A stretch of DNA of 52,457 nucleotides from an uncultured Eubacteriales bacterium. GTDB lineage: Bacteria; Bacillota; Clostridia; Christensenellales; Aristaeellaceae. Below the pieces are notes generated by a model, which saw only the letters and a list, made by a program, of their open reading frames with translations, had not been told where the DNA came from and made no database searches. Location: assembly GCA_902789795.1 (NCBI GenBank), contig CADAPM010000012.1:1-52457 (forward strand). The letters are read 5' to 3'. The position numbers and the translations under genes were made by a program. Positions 26,534 to 39,100 of this stretch are shown here, one piece after another (the stretch's first letter is position 1; each line of letters begins with the position of its first letter).

Positions 26534-28798
26534 TTACAGCAGGTTCCGCTGGATCTTACCGGAGATGGTCTTGGGCAGACTGTCGCGGAAGACCACGATG
26601 CGCGGATACTTGTAAGGCGCTGTGTGGGTCTTAACGTAGCTCTGGATCTCCTTCTTGAGCTCCTCGGTGCCCTCGGTGCCCTTGGTCAGGACGATGCTGG
26701 CCTTGACCACCTGGCCGCGCACGGGATCCGCTGCGGCATTGACGCCGCATTCGAGCACGTAAGGCAGCTCCATGATGACGTTTTCGATCTCGAAAGGCCC
26801 GATGCGGTAACCGCTGGACTTGATGACGTCGTCCACCCGGCCCACATACCAGAAGTAGCCGTCCTCATCGCGCCAGGCCGTATCGCCGGTGTGGTACATG
26901 CCGTCGTGCCAGACGGCCTTGGTGTGCTCCTCGTCGCGGTAATAGCCCTTGAAGAGGCCGCAGGGCACCTGGCGGTCGGTGCGGATCACGATCTCGCCGA
27001 CCTCGCCCACGGCGACGGGCTGGCCGTTTTCATCCACGATATCCACATCGTACATGGGGGAGGGCTTGCCCATAGCGCCGGGCCGCGCCTTCATGCCGCA
27101 GAATGTGCCCACCGTCAGGGTCGTCTCGGTCTGGCCGAAGCCCTCCATGATGGAAAGGCCCGTGGCTTCGCGGAAGATGCGGTGTACTTCGGGGTTCAGG
27201 GCTTCGCCGGCGGTGGTCATGTTGCGGATGGACGACAGGTTGTACTGGGAGATATCCTCGCGGATCAGCATGCGCAGCATGGTGGGCGGCGCGCAGAAGG
27301 TGGTGATATGATACCGGGCGAACATGGGCAGGATGCTGTGGGCGTCGAAGCGGTCGAAATCATAGACGAAGACTGCGCCTTCGCACAGCCACTGGCCGTA
27401 GAACTTGCCCCAGAGGGCCTTGCCCCACCCGGTCTCGGAGATGGTGAAGTGCAGGCCGTCCCGCTCGCACTGGTGCCAGTAGCGGGCGGTCAGGTAGTGG
27501 CCCAGGGCATACTTGTAGGAATGCTCGGCGATCTTGGGATAGCCGGTGGTGCCGCTGGTGAAGAACATGAGCGCCGTATCGTTGCCGCAGGGCGCGTCCT
27601 CCTTGCGGTCAAAGTGGCTGCTGAAGAGGCTGTACTCCTCGTCGAAGTCGTGCCAGCCGTCGCGATGGCCGCCCACCAGCACCTTGGTGCGGACGTCGGG
27701 GCAGGTCAGGACGGCCTGCTCCACGTGCTCGGCCGCGCTCCCCTTGGCGGTGCAGATGATGGCGGAGACGCCCGCCGCGTTGAAGCGGTATTCGTAGTCG
27801 TGCACCTGTAACTGATCGGTGGCGGGGATGGCGATGGCACCCAGCTTGTGCAGCGCCAGCATGGAGAACCAGAACTGGTAGTGCCGCCGGAGCACCAACA
27901 TGACCCGGTCCCCGCGTTTGATGCCCAGGGACTTGAAGTAGTTGGCGGTCTGGCTGGAGGCACGCTTGATATCCGCATAGGTGAAGCGGCGCTCGGTCAT
28001 ATCCTCGGAGATATGCAGCATGGCCAGCTTGTCCGGATAGGTGCGCCCGATCAGATCGACGGTATCGAAGGCGAAGTTGTACTTGTCCTCATTGGTGAAG
28101 GTGACGCTGGTGGGCGTGCCGTCCGGGGTCTCCGTGCAGCGGATGAAGCTTTCGCACAGCAGCTTTTCGCTGGTCCGGGCGCGGACGATGGTGCGGCTGG
28201 ACTCTTCCTCCTCCGCCGTCTCGCCGGACAGGATCATGGCGATGAAGGAGCAGGGCGCGCCGTTGACGGCGATCATGCCGTGAGGCGTACCGGAATCGTA
28301 CAGAATGGAGTCGCCCGCGGAGAGGATCTCCACATGGCTGCCCACCTGCACCTTCAGGCTGCCGGAGAGGATGTAGTCGAACTCCTGGCCGCCGTGGACG
28401 TCGGTGTGGATCGGCTTGTGCTGCTGCTCCTCGTCATAATCATAGGTGACGAGATAGGGCTCGCCCAGCTTGCCCGAAAAGCGCGGCGCCAGGTCTCGGA
28501 TCAGGATGCCGTCGTCGTTGACCGTGGTGTAGCCCTGGCCGCTCCGGGTGACCTGATAGTGCCGGAGCATGGGGGCGCGGCCCTCCAGCAGCTCGGCCAT
28601 ATCCACGTCGAAGGCCAGCGCACAGTTGTGAATGAAGGAGAAGGGCAGGTCCTGCTTGCCCTGTTCGTAATTCAGGTACTCTTTAACCGTCAGTCCGGTC
28701 ATGCCGGCAGCTTCTTCCGGGCTGATACCCAGGACGGTCCTCAGTTCATGGATTCGTTCGCCGACCTCTGTCAGTCTTTTTTCAACAGTCTCTACCAT
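26534..28798 (-). CDS. XRE-cupin-acyl-CoA ligase fusion, copy 2
   Basis: 754 codons from ATG 28798; the frame is open further upstream, but that part lies in the T-box terminator. Same three-part layout as copy 1: XRE domain (IHELRTVLGISPEEAAGMTG), cupin (VHGGQEFDYILSGSLKVQVG, AGDSILYDSGTPHGM) and AMP-forming ligase (FFTSGTTGYPK, TGDTAWRDEDGYFWY, PKTISGKIQR). The C-terminal ends of the two copies are nearly identical (YKYPRIVVFRDSLPKT in both), showing a tandem duplication. Ribosome binding is weak (GGCAGGCGG). No terminator follows; the next signal downstream is T-box 1, so transcripts may read through. Confidence 0.87.
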   Translation of the reverse strand: MVETVEKRLTEVGERIHELRTVLGISPEEAAGMTGLTVKEYLNYEQGKQDLPFSFIHNCALAFDVDMAELLEGRAPMLRHYQVTRSGQGYTTVNDDGILIRDLAPRFSGKLGEPYLVTYDYDEEQQHKPIHTDVHGGQEFDYILSGSLKVQVGSHVEILSAGDSILYDSGTPHGMIAVNGAPCSFIAMILSGETAEEEESSRTIVRARTSEKLLCESFIRCTETPDGTPTSVTFTNEDKYNFAFDTVDLIGRTYPDKLAMLHISEDMTERRFTYADIKRASSQTANYFKSLGIKRGDRVMLVLRRHYQFWFSMLALHKLGAIAIPATDQLQVHDYEYRFNAAGVSAIICTAKGSAAEHVEQAVLTCPDVRTKVLVGGHRDGWHDFDEEYSLFSSHFDRKEDAPCGNDTALMFFTSGTTGYPKIAEHSYKYALGHYLTARYWHQCERDGLHFTISETGWGKALWGKFYGQWLCEGAVFVYDFDRFDAHSILPMFARYHITTFCAPPTMLRMLIREDISQYNLSSIRNMTTAGEALNPEVHRIFREATGLSIMEGFGQTETTLTVGTFCGMKARPGAMGKPSPMYDVDIVDENGQPVAVGEVGEIVIRTDRQVPCGLFKGYYRDEEHTKAVWHDGMYHTGDTAWRDEDGYFWYVGRVDDVIKSSGYRIGPFEIENVIMELPYVLECGVNAAADPVRGQVVKASIVLTKGTEGTEELKKEIQSYVKTHTAPYKYPRIVVFRDSLPKTISGKIQRNLL

Positions 28799-28816
28799 GC
28801 GATCCGCCTGCCTTTC

Positions 28817-29070
28817 AAAAAAATAAACCCGTCTCAACATGATCATTGAGACGGGATGATCCCGCGGTACCACTCAACTTGCACTTTCGTGCCCCTCACG
28901 CTCCATCAAGCGTTTTGCCCTGACGCGGCATTCACGGACCGGACTACTTGTCGCCGTTCGCCCGATCGGCTCGGAAGGGATAAGCCTGAGACGCCGCCTG
29001 TCTGCTCGCACCCACCGCAGACTCTCTGGTAGCCGGCCTGTCTCCGCCGTCTTCGTCACAGCCTTTGCTA
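28817..29070 (-). promoter_or_regulatory. T-box riboswitch 2, in front of acyl-CoA ligase copy 2
   Basis: Minus strand. It shares with T-box 1 the entry AAGGCTGTGACGAAG (29066-29052), AGAGAG, the lower-stem strand CTTCCGAGCC and the antiterminator bulge TGGTACCGCG (28872-28863). The terminator pairs CCCGTCTCAA with TTGAGACGGG and ends in a T-run (28855-28817). The stem I interior differs from T-box 1, so the two leaders may read different tRNAs. The specifier is not resolved by eye. Confidence 0.92.
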
Positions 29071-29084
29071 TGAACTTGTCACGA

Positions 29085-29113
29085 ATGATAGCATGAAGTG
29101 ATTGTTTAGTCAA
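29085..29113 (-). promoter_or_regulatory. Promoter of the T-box / acyl-CoA ligase / VOR operon
   Basis: Minus strand TTGACT (29113-29108), 17-base spacer, TATCAT (29090-29085), about 20 bases before the first conserved T-box bases. It lies within the 48-base gap behind the topoisomerase gene. Confidence 0.85.
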
Positions 29114-29161
29114 GAGAAAAACACTCAAAAACCATAAAAAATGTTCGTGTATGGATGAAAG

Positions 29162-31594
29162 TTATTTGACTTCCGTCACCCAATCGTTCAGCATTGGCAC
29201 GACCAGCACGATGGGCTTTCCCTTGTCGGAGAGGGTGAGGACGGGGAAGGCGGAGCTGGAGACGGCAGTCTCCTTGCTGCCCTGGCGGATCAGCACGGTC
29301 CTTTCTCCGTTCGTGCGGAGCGCGCCGGCCAGGCGGGTGCCAGTGGTGCCGTTCTTCAGAAAATTCCAGCACTTCGCGCCCTTGCCTGCGCGGCCCTGGG
29401 GGTCGAACATGGCGCCCAGGATGGCTTTGCCCAGGCCGTTGTCCGAGACCAGCAGCACCTCGTCCATGTTCTGCAGCGGGCAGGCCAGGATCAGCTGATC
29501 CTCCATTTCGAGCCGGATGCCCTTGACCCCAGCCCCGGCGCGGCCGATCTGAGGCACGGAGGAGAGAGAAAAGCGGATGCTCATGCCCAGGGCGGAGATC
29601 AGCAAGATGTCGCCCTCGCCGTCGGTCTCAAAGACGGTCAGCAGGCTGTCGCCGTCCTTCAGGGTCAGGGCGGCGAACTTGGAGCGCCGTACCCGGTATT
29701 CAGCCTTGGGGCTGCGCTTGATCATGCCCTTGGCGGTGATCATCACATAATCGGTGGGCGCGTCTTCTTCTCCTGCCTGGATGCTCAGGCCGACGCACTT
29801 TTCCTCGGCCGCCAGGTCGGCGATGATGCCGGACAGGGAGATGCCGCGGTCCTTGGGGCGGCATTCCTGGATCGCGGAGACGCTCAGCTGGTAGCAGTTG
29901 CCCAGGCTGGTCATCAGCTGGACCGTGGCGTTAGTGTCCGTATCCAGCACGTAGCGCGGCAGCTCCTTCTGCTCCTCCCAGTTGACCTTATCATAGATGC
30001 GCGGGTCGTAGCGCCGGAGCAGGCCGCTGTCGGTCAGCACCACCTTGGCCGGCTCGGCCGGCGGGGCTTCCGCCTTGATCTTCTGGAGCTCGACGGGCTT
30101 TTCTTCCTTCAGGAGGGTGGTGCGGCGGCCGTCGCCGAATTCCTGGGCGACCTGCTGCAGCTCCTTCTTGATGACCGCGATCAGTTTCTTCTCGCTCTTG
30201 AGGATGGCCTCGAGGCCGGCGATGGTTTTGAGCAGATCTGCGTATTCCTTTTTCAGGGCCAGGATCTCCAGGCCGGTCAGGCGCTGCAGGCGCAGGTCCA
30301 GGATGGCCTGAGCCTGGCGGTCCGTGAACTGGAAGCGCTCCATCAGGCGCTCCTTGGCTTCCTTGCCGGACTTGCTGGAGCGGATCAGGGCGATCACTTC
30401 GTCCAGGTTGTCCACCGCCACGATCAGGCCTTCCAGGATGTGCGCGCGGGCGCGGGCCTGTTCCAGCTCGTACTGCGTCCTGCGCGTCACGACAGCCTTG
30501 CGGTGGTTGATGTAATAGGTCAGCGCTTCCTTAACGCCCATCAGGCGGGGCTTGCCGTCCGCGATGGCAAACAGGTTCACGCCGTAGGTGATCTGCAGGT
30601 CCGAATACTTGTACAGATAGGCGAGCACCTGCTTGGGATCCGCGTCCTTCTTGATCTCGATGACGGCGCGGAGACCGGTGCGGTCGGATTCGTCCCGGAT
30701 ATCGTAGATGGAGGCCAGCTGGGCCTTCTTTTCTTCCCGGAGCTTCTGGATCTTTTCGAGCATCTGGGCCTTGTTGATGCCGTAGGGCACCTCGCTGATG
30801 GCCAGCAGGCTGCGCCCGGCGCTGCCCTGCTCGATCTCGACCCGCGCCCGCAGGGTCAGCTTGCCTTTGCCGGTCTCATAGGCTTCCTTAAGCTCGGGCG
30901 TGTCCAGCAGGATGCCGCCGGTGGGGAAGTCCGGGGCGGGCATCAGCGCCATCATGTCCTCCGTGGAGGCGTCCGGATTATCCAATAGCAGGCAGGTGGC
31001 GTCCACGGTCTCCCGCAGGTTGTGCGGGGGGATGTTGGTGGCCAGGCCGACCGCGATGCCGGTGGCGCCGTTGACCAGCAGGTTGGGGAAGCTGGAGGGC
31101 AAAAGCTCCGGCTCCTTCAGGGTATCGTCAAAGTTGAGGCGGAAGGGCACCGTGTCCTTTTCGATGTCCTTGAGCATCTCCATGGCCAGGGGCGTCATGC
31201 GGGCTTCCGTATAACGCATGGCAGCGGCGCTGTCGCCGTCGATGGAACCGAAGTTGCCGTGCCCGTCTACCAGGACGCCGCGCATCGAATAGGGCTGCGC
31301 CATGCGCACCAGGGCGTCGTAGACGGAGCTGTCGCCGTGGGGATGGTACTTGCCCAGGCAGTCGCCCACGATGCGCGCGCACTTGCGGTGCGGCTTATCG
31401 GGGGTGAGTCCCAGCTCGTGCATGGTATACAGGATGCGGCGCTGGACGGGCTTCAGGCCGTCTTCCACGCGGGGCAGGGCGCGCTCCAATATCACGTGCT
31501 CGGCGTAGGGCATCATGCTGCTGGGCATGACTTCCTCTAAAGGCATCTGGATCAGGATCTCTTCCTGGACCGGTTCCTGTGTTTTTCTGGCCAT
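29162..31594 (-). CDS. Type IIA DNA topoisomerase A subunit (gyrase/topoisomerase IV)
   Basis: 810 codons, preceded by GAGGAGAC. The breakage-reunion domain has the quinolone-determining stretch [19 protein letters not shown] and the catalytic tyrosine in [12 protein letters not shown] coiled-coil region follows, and from about residue 510 a beta-propeller-like C-terminal domain. No clear GyrA box (QRRGGRG) is visible, which favours a ParC-like decatenase over gyrase, but no parE or gyrB partner lies in the window. It cuts and passes DNA duplexes with the ATPase subunit. It is the last gene of the ileS operon. Confidence 0.88.
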   Translation of the reverse strand: MARKTQEPVQEEILIQMPLEEVMPSSMMPYAEHVILERALPRVEDGLKPVQRRILYTMHELGLTPDKPHRKCARIVGDCLGKYHPHGDSSVYDALVRMAQPYSMRGVLVDGHGNFGSIDGDSAAAMRYTEARMTPLAMEMLKDIEKDTVPFRLNFDDTLKEPELLPSSFPNLLVNGATGIAVGLATNIPPHNLRETVDATCLLLDNPDASTEDMMALMPAPDFPTGGILLDTPELKEAYETGKGKLTLRARVEIEQGSAGRSLLAISEVPYGINKAQMLEKIQKLREEKKAQLASIYDIRDESDRTGLRAVIEIKKDADPKQVLAYLYKYSDLQITYGVNLFAIADGKPRLMGVKEALTYYINHRKAVVTRRTQYELEQARARAHILEGLIVAVDNLDEVIALIRSSKSGKEAKERLMERFQFTDRQAQAILDLRLQRLTGLEILALKKEYADLLKTIAGLEAILKSEKKLIAVIKKELQQVAQEFGDGRRTTLLKEEKPVELQKIKAEAPPAEPAKVVLTDSGLLRRYDPRIYDKVNWEEQKELPRYVLDTDTNATVQLMTSLGNCYQLSVSAIQECRPKDRGISLSGIIADLAAEEKCVGLSIQAGEEDAPTDYVMITAKGMIKRSPKAEYRVRRSKFAALTLKDGDSLLTVFETDGEGDILLISALGMSIRFSLSSVPQIGRAGAGVKGIRLEMEDQLILACPLQNMDEVLLVSDNGLGKAILGAMFDPQGRAGKGAKCWNFLKNGTTGTRLAGALRTNGERTVLIRQGSKETAVSSSAFPVLTLSDKGKPIVLVVPMLNDWVTEVK

Positions 31595-31611
31595 AGGGGT
31601 CTCCTCTGAGT

Positions 31612-33375
31612 TCAGCTGTAAAGCTTATATAGGCCCGCGTAGAGCCCGTTCTTTTTCATCAGCGTCTCGTGATCTCCAGCTTCTTCGATGCCGTTCTGGG
31701 TCAACACCCAGATCACGTCCGCGCTGCGGATGGTGGTAAGACGGTGGGCAATGGTAAAGGTGGTGCGTCCCTTGGCGAGCTCGCGAAGGGATTCCTGGAT
31801 ATAGCGCTCGGACTCGTTGTCCAGGGCGCTGGTGGCCTCGTCCAGGACGAGGATGGGCGGATCCTTCAGGAAGACCCGGGCGATGCTCAGGCGCTGCTTC
31901 TGGCCGCCGGACAGCTTCACGCCGCGTTCGCCGATATAGGTGTCGTAGCCGTTGGGCAGCTGGCTGATGAATTCGTCCGCGCCGGCGCGCTTGGCGGCGG
32001 TGATGGCATCCTCCCGGGTAGCCCCGGGGCGGCCATACATGATATTGTCGATGACCGTGCCGGAGAACAGATAGACCTCCTGCTGCACGACGCCGATGGC
32101 CTGGCGCAGGCTGGCCTTGGTCACGTCGCGCACGTCGTGACCGTCCACGGTCACGCGGCCGCCGGTCACGTCGTAGAAGCGGGGGATCAGGCTGCACAGG
32201 GTGGTCTTGCCCGAGCCGGAGGGGCCCACGACGGCCACGTTGGTTCCGGCGGGGATGTGCTCACTGATGCCGGTCAGCACCTCGTGGGCGGTATCGTCGC
32301 TGTAGTGGAAGGACACGTTTTCAAAGGCCACGTCGCCGCGCACGTCGGTCAGCGGCTTCGCGTCCGGCTTGTCCTCCACGTCGGGCTCCACGTCCATGAT
32401 CTCGGAAAAGCGCTCCAGGCCAGTCAGACCGCGCTGGAACTGCTCCATATAGTCCACGATCCTGCGGATGGAGGTCAGCAGGGTGCCGATAAAGAGGATG
32501 TAGGCCACATAGTCGCCCGGCTGCAGCTGGTGCATGGAGAGCAGGATTGCGCCCACCACCACCACCAGGATGTACATGACGCCCTCAAAGGTGCGGGTGA
32601 CGGAGCCGAAGCCCGCCATGGCGATATACTGCCGGATCTTCGCGTTCAGGATGTTCTGGTTGTTGACGCTGAATTTCTCCTGCTCCAAGGGCTCGTTGGC
32701 GAAGGACTGCACCACGCGCACGCCCAGCAGGCTGTCCTCGATGCGGGCGTTCATCTCGCCCACCTCGTGCCGCGCTTCCTTGAACGCCAGGCGCATCTTC
32801 AGGTTGAAGTGCCTGAGCAGCGCGATCATGATTGGCACCATGGCGAAGACCAGCAGGGTCAGCCACACATTCATGTTGAGCAGGATCACGAAGGAGACGG
32901 CGATCTTGACGCCCGCGATGAAGAACTCCTCCGGGCAGTGGTGGGCGAACTCCGCGATGTCGAACAGGTCGCTGGTGAGCCGCGCCATCAGCTGGCCGAT
33001 CTTGGTATTGTTGTAGTAGCCGAAGGAGAGGCGCTCCATGTGGCTGAACAGGTCGCGGCGCATGTCCGCCTCGATGCGCGCGCCCATGAAGTGCCCGCGG
33101 GACTGCATGTAGTAAGCGCCCAGCGTGTCAATGACGCGGAGCAGCAGGTACAGGAAACCCAGCTTCAGCACCCAGGGGATGGTCAGCGTGTCCGGCGCGA
33201 CCATGGCGCGGTTGGTGATCTCGCGCACAATGAGCGGGAACACGATCTCGCACACCGTCGTCAGCGCCGCGCAGAACAGGTCAAAGATCAAGGCCGCCTT
33301 GTAGCGGCCGAAATAGGGCAGGAACCGCCCGATCAGTTTGCGGACGGGCATCTGGCGGCGGGTGCTCTCGCTCAT
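31612..33375 (-). CDS. ABC exporter, fused membrane and ATPase domains
   Basis: 587 codons, preceded by GAGGTGAG. Residues 15-320 hold six membrane helices of the type I exporter fold ([20 protein letters not shown] start). The ATPase domain has Walker [12 protein letters not shown] (near 372), signature [15 protein letters not shown] and Walker [13 protein letters not shown]. It would act as a homodimer or with a partner not present here. Lipid, peptide or drug export is typical of this class; the substrate is unknown. Seventeen bases separate it from the topoisomerase start. Confidence 0.92.
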   Translation of the reverse strand: MSESTRRQMPVRKLIGRFLPYFGRYKAALIFDLFCAALTTVCEIVFPLIVREITNRAMVAPDTLTIPWVLKLGFLYLLLRVIDTLGAYYMQSRGHFMGARIEADMRRDLFSHMERLSFGYYNNTKIGQLMARLTSDLFDIAEFAHHCPEEFFIAGVKIAVSFVILLNMNVWLTLLVFAMVPIMIALLRHFNLKMRLAFKEARHEVGEMNARIEDSLLGVRVVQSFANEPLEQEKFSVNNQNILNAKIRQYIAMAGFGSVTRTFEGVMYILVVVVGAILLSMHQLQPGDYVAYILFIGTLLTSIRRIVDYMEQFQRGLTGLERFSEIMDVEPDVEDKPDAKPLTDVRGDVAFENVSFHYSDDTAHEVLTGISEHIPAGTNVAVVGPSGSGKTTLCSLIPRFYDVTGGRVTVDGHDVRDVTKASLRQAIGVVQQEVYLFSGTVIDNIMYGRPGATREDAITAAKRAGADEFISQLPNGYDTYIGERGVKLSGGQKQRLSIARVFLKDPPILVLDEATSALDNESERYIQESLRELAKGRTTFTIAHRLTTIRSADVIWVLTQNGIEEAGDHETLMKKNGLYAGLYKLYS

Positions 33376-33384
33376 TGGCTCACC

Positions 33385-35231
<1,847 letters not shown>

Positions 35232-35234
35232 GAT

Positions 35235-36119
35235 CTACTCCTGGGTTGAGGGGGAAAAGGTATAGCGCCCGGACGCGCCGCAGGGCAGGATGCCGCCGGC
35301 AGTGACCGGCAGACAGACCTCCTCGGCGTCGATCCTGCCGCCGAAGCGGGCGTCGAGCGTGCGCTGGAGCACGTTGACCAGCACGGCGGGCTGGAAGCCG
35401 GTGGTGTAGCTGTTGATGAGGAAGAAGAGGGGCTGGTCGCTCAGGAGCTTTGCGCAGGATTCCACCAGCGGGAACAGCTCGTTTTCAAGCTTCCAGACTT
35501 CACCGGAGGGGCCGCGGCCGTAGCTGGGCGGGTCCATGAGGATGCCGTCATAGGTGCGCCCGCGCCGGATCTCCCGCTGCACGAAGGCGTTGGCGTCCTC
35601 CACAATGAAGCGGAAGCGCTCCTGGGGGAGGGCGTTCAGTTCTGCGTTGCGCTTGGCCCAGGTGACCATGCCCTTGGCGGCATCCACATGGGTCACGTGC
35701 GCGCCGCCGGCCGCGCAGGCGACGGTGGCACCGCCCGTGTAACCGAACAGGTTCAGGATCTTGGGCGTACCTCCGGTTTGAACACGCTTGTTGATCAGCC
35801 CTCGCATCCAGTCCCAGTTGACGGCCTGCTCGGGGAAGAGGCCCGTGTGCTTGAAGCCCGTGGGCCGGACATAGAAGCGCAGGTCCCCGTAGCCGATGAT
35901 CCACTCTTCCGGCAGGGTCTTCCTGAACTCCCAGTGGCCGCCGCCGCCCGTGCGCAGGTAGTGCGCGTCGGCCTCCGCCCAGCGCCTTTCGGGCAGGGCG
36001 GGGGGCCAGATGGTCTGCGGATCCGGGCGCGCCAGGAGGTACTTGCCCCAGCGCTCCAGCTTTTCCCCGGATCCGGTGTCCAGGACCTCAAAATCGGTCC
36101 ATTGCTGTGCTAAAAACAT
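35235..36119 (-). CDS. Class I SAM-dependent RNA-methyltransferase-like protein
   Basis: 294 codons. The Rossmann methyltransferase has motif I ILNLFGYTGGATVACAAGG, acidic HVDAAKGMV at the end of beta 2, and motif IV ILMDPPSYGRG. It resembles the catalytic half of RlmI/YccW (COG1092) without the PUA domain, so an RNA substrate is likely but unproven. The start has no strong ribosome binding site and sits three bases after the ileS stop, suggesting translation by coupling. Confidence 0.82.
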   Translation of the reverse strand: MFLAQQWTDFEVLDTGSGEKLERWGKYLLARPDPQTIWPPALPERRWAEADAHYLRTGGGGHWEFRKTLPEEWIIGYGDLRFYVRPTGFKHTGLFPEQAVNWDWMRGLINKRVQTGGTPKILNLFGYTGGATVACAAGGAHVTHVDAAKGMVTWAKRNAELNALPQERFRFIVEDANAFVQREIRRGRTYDGILMDPPSYGRGPSGEVWKLENELFPLVESCAKLLSDQPLFFLINSYTTGFQPAVLVNVLQRTLDARFGGRIDAEEVCLPVTAGGILPCGASGRYTFSPSTQE

Positions 36120-36122
36120 GCG

Positions 36123-39100
36123 TCAATTCACTTTCTTCAGGCAGACGGCAGCCTGGTGGCCGTTCAGGTCAAAGCTCTTTTCCTCAGCGTCGTCCAGCTT
36201 GCCTTCGGTCAGGCTGTCAGCCAGCACGGCGGTGCGGATCATGGCGCTGAACTGCTGGAGCGCGGCGTTGACGGCGGGCTCCGCCTCGACGCTCAGGGCG
36301 ATGCGGTCCGTCAGCTCGAAGCCCAGATCCTTGCGCCACTGCTGGACTTTGCTGACCAGCTCGCGGGCGTAGCCCTCGGCGATCAGGCCTTCGGTCAGGT
36401 TGGTATCCAGGACCACGGTGATGCCGCCTTCGGACTGGGCCATCAGGCCGGGCTTCTGCTCGGTCTCGATCAGCACGTCGCTCTGAGCGAGCTCGATGTC
36501 GGTGCCGTCGATCTGGAACTTCAAAGTCTCGCCCTTTTCAAAGGCGGCGACGGCCTGAGCGCCGTCGGCTTCCTTGAGCCAAGCGCCGATCTTGCCCAGC
36601 AGGCGGCCGTACTTCGGGCCGAGGGTGCGCATCTGCGGCTTCAGCTTGTAGGAGACGAAGTCGTTGGCCTTGTCAGACATGATGACGGTCTTGACGTTCA
36701 GCTCGTCCTTGAGCACCGCCTGATAGGCGTCGTCCAGCTGCGCGCCCACCACATACAGGTTGGACAGGGGCTGGCGGACCTTCAGGGAGCTCAGGTTGCG
36801 GCAGGACGCGCCCAGCTGCTTGATCTTGAGCAGGGCTTCCATCTGCGCTTCCATCTCGGGATGAATGTAGGATTCGTCCGCGGTGGGGAAGTCGCAGAAG
36901 TGCACGCTCTCGGGCGCGTTCTCATCCACAGTGCGGGCCAGGTTCTGGTACATGCTCTCCGCCATGAAGGGGGTGAAGGGGGCCAGCAGCTTGCTCAGGG
37001 TCAGCAGCACGTGGTACAAAGTCGCGAAGGCCGCGTCCTTGTCCTCCTCGTGGCCCTTGCCCCAGAAGCGCTCGCGGCTGCGGCGCACGTACCAGTTGGA
37101 CAGCTCGTCCACGAAGTCGGTGAGCTCGCGGGCGGCTTCGGGCACCAGGTACTGATCCAGGTCGTTGTCCACATTCTTGATCAGGGTGTTCAGCTTGCTC
37201 AGGATCCACTGGTCCATCAGGGTCAGGTCGGCGTCCTTGAGCGGGTGCTTGGCCGGATCGAAATTATCCAGCTGGGCGTACATGACGAAGAAGGCGTAGG
37301 TGTTCCACAGGGTGCCCATGAACTTGCGCTGCACGTCGCTCACGATTTCGCCGGAGAAGCGGGAGGGCAGCCACGGCGCGCCCTGGTAGAAGTACCAGCG
37401 CACGGCGTCCGCGCCCTGGGCGTTCAGCACCGTCCACGGGTCGACCACGTTGCCCAGATGCTTGGACATCTTGCGGCCCTCGGCGTCCTGCACGTGGCCC
37501 ATGACCAGGCAGTTCTTGAAGCAGGACTGGTCGAACAGCAGGGTGCTGATGGCCAGCAGGGTATAGAACCAGCCGCGGGTCTGGTCGATGGCTTCGGAAA
37601 TGAAGTCCGCCGGGAACCGGGCCTCGAACTCTTCCTTGTGTTCAAAGGGATAGTGCCACTGGGCGAAGGGCATGGAGCCGGAATCGTACCAGCAGTCGAT
37701 GACGTCCTTGACGCGGTGCATGGGCTTGCCGCAGTGCGGGCAGCGGATGACCACCTGATCGATGTAGGGGCGGTGCAGCTCCGGCAGGTTGACCTCGCCG
37801 ATGGCCATGTCCAGGAGCTCCTGCTTGCTGCCGATCACATGGGTGTGGCCGTCCTCGCACTGCCATACGGGCAGGGGAGTGCCCCAGTAGCGCTCGCGGG
37901 AGAGGCCCCAGTCGACCACGTTCTCCACGAAGTTGCCCATGCGGCCTTCCTTGATGTTGTCCGGCATCCAGTTGATGGAGCGGTTGTTCCGGACCAGCTG
38001 GTCGCGCACCGCGGTCATGCGGATGTACCAGGTGGGGCGGCCGTAATAGAGCAGCGGCGTGTCGCAGCGCCAGCAGTGGGGATAATCGTGCTCGAACTTC
38101 GGCGCGGAGAAGAGCAGACCGCGGGCGCTCAGGTCCTTGAGCACTTCGGGGTCGGCGCTGATGGCGCCGTTTTCCATTTCCTTCTCGGTGGGCTTGCAGC
38201 GCATACCGGCGAAGGGGGTCTCGGGCTTCATGCGGCCCTCGTTGTCCACCATCTGCACGAAAGGCATATCGTACTTCGCGCCGACGCGGGCGTCGTCCTC
38301 ACCGAAGGCAGGCGCCTGGTGCACGATGCCGGTACCGTCGGACATGGTGACGTAGCCATCGCAGCAGACGAAGAAGGCTTTTTTGCCCTGGGCGGCGGCT
38401 TCCTTGGCGGCGCAGTTGTACAGGGGCTCGTATTCACGATACTCCAGGGCCTTGCCGGGCATGGTCTCCAGGATCTCGTAGGCCTTGCCGTCGGCGGTGG
38501 CTTCGTGCTTTTCGGTCAGCGGGGCGAGCACCGTGTCCAGGAGGGCGGTCGCCATGTAGTAGACGTTGCCGTCCACCGCGCGGACCTTGGCGTATTCCTC
38601 ATCCGGGTTCACGCACAGCGCGATATTGGAGGGCAGGGTCCAGGGCGTGGTGGTCCAGGCCAGGAAGTAGGCGTCCTCGCCCTTGACCTTGAAGCGGACG
38701 ACCGCGGAGCGCTCCTTGAGCGTCTTGTAGCCCTGGGCCACCTCATGGCTGCTCAGGCCGGTGCCGCAGCGCGGGCAGTAGGGCACGACCTTGTGGCCGA
38801 GGTACAGCAGGCCCTTTTCCCAGATCTTCTTGAGGCTCCACCATTCGGACTCGATATAGCTGTCGTGGTAGGTGACGTAGGGGTGTTCCATATCCACCCA
38901 GAAGCCCACGCGCTTGGACATGTCCTCCCACTCGTGCAGGTATTTCCACACGGATTCCTTGCACTTCTGGATGAAGGGCTCGATTCCGTATTCCTCGATC
39001 TGCTTCTTGCCGTTGATGCCCAGCTGCTTTTCCACTTCCAGCTCCACGGGCAGGCCGTGGGTGTCCCAGCCGGCCTTGCGCAGCACAGAGCGGCCCTTCA

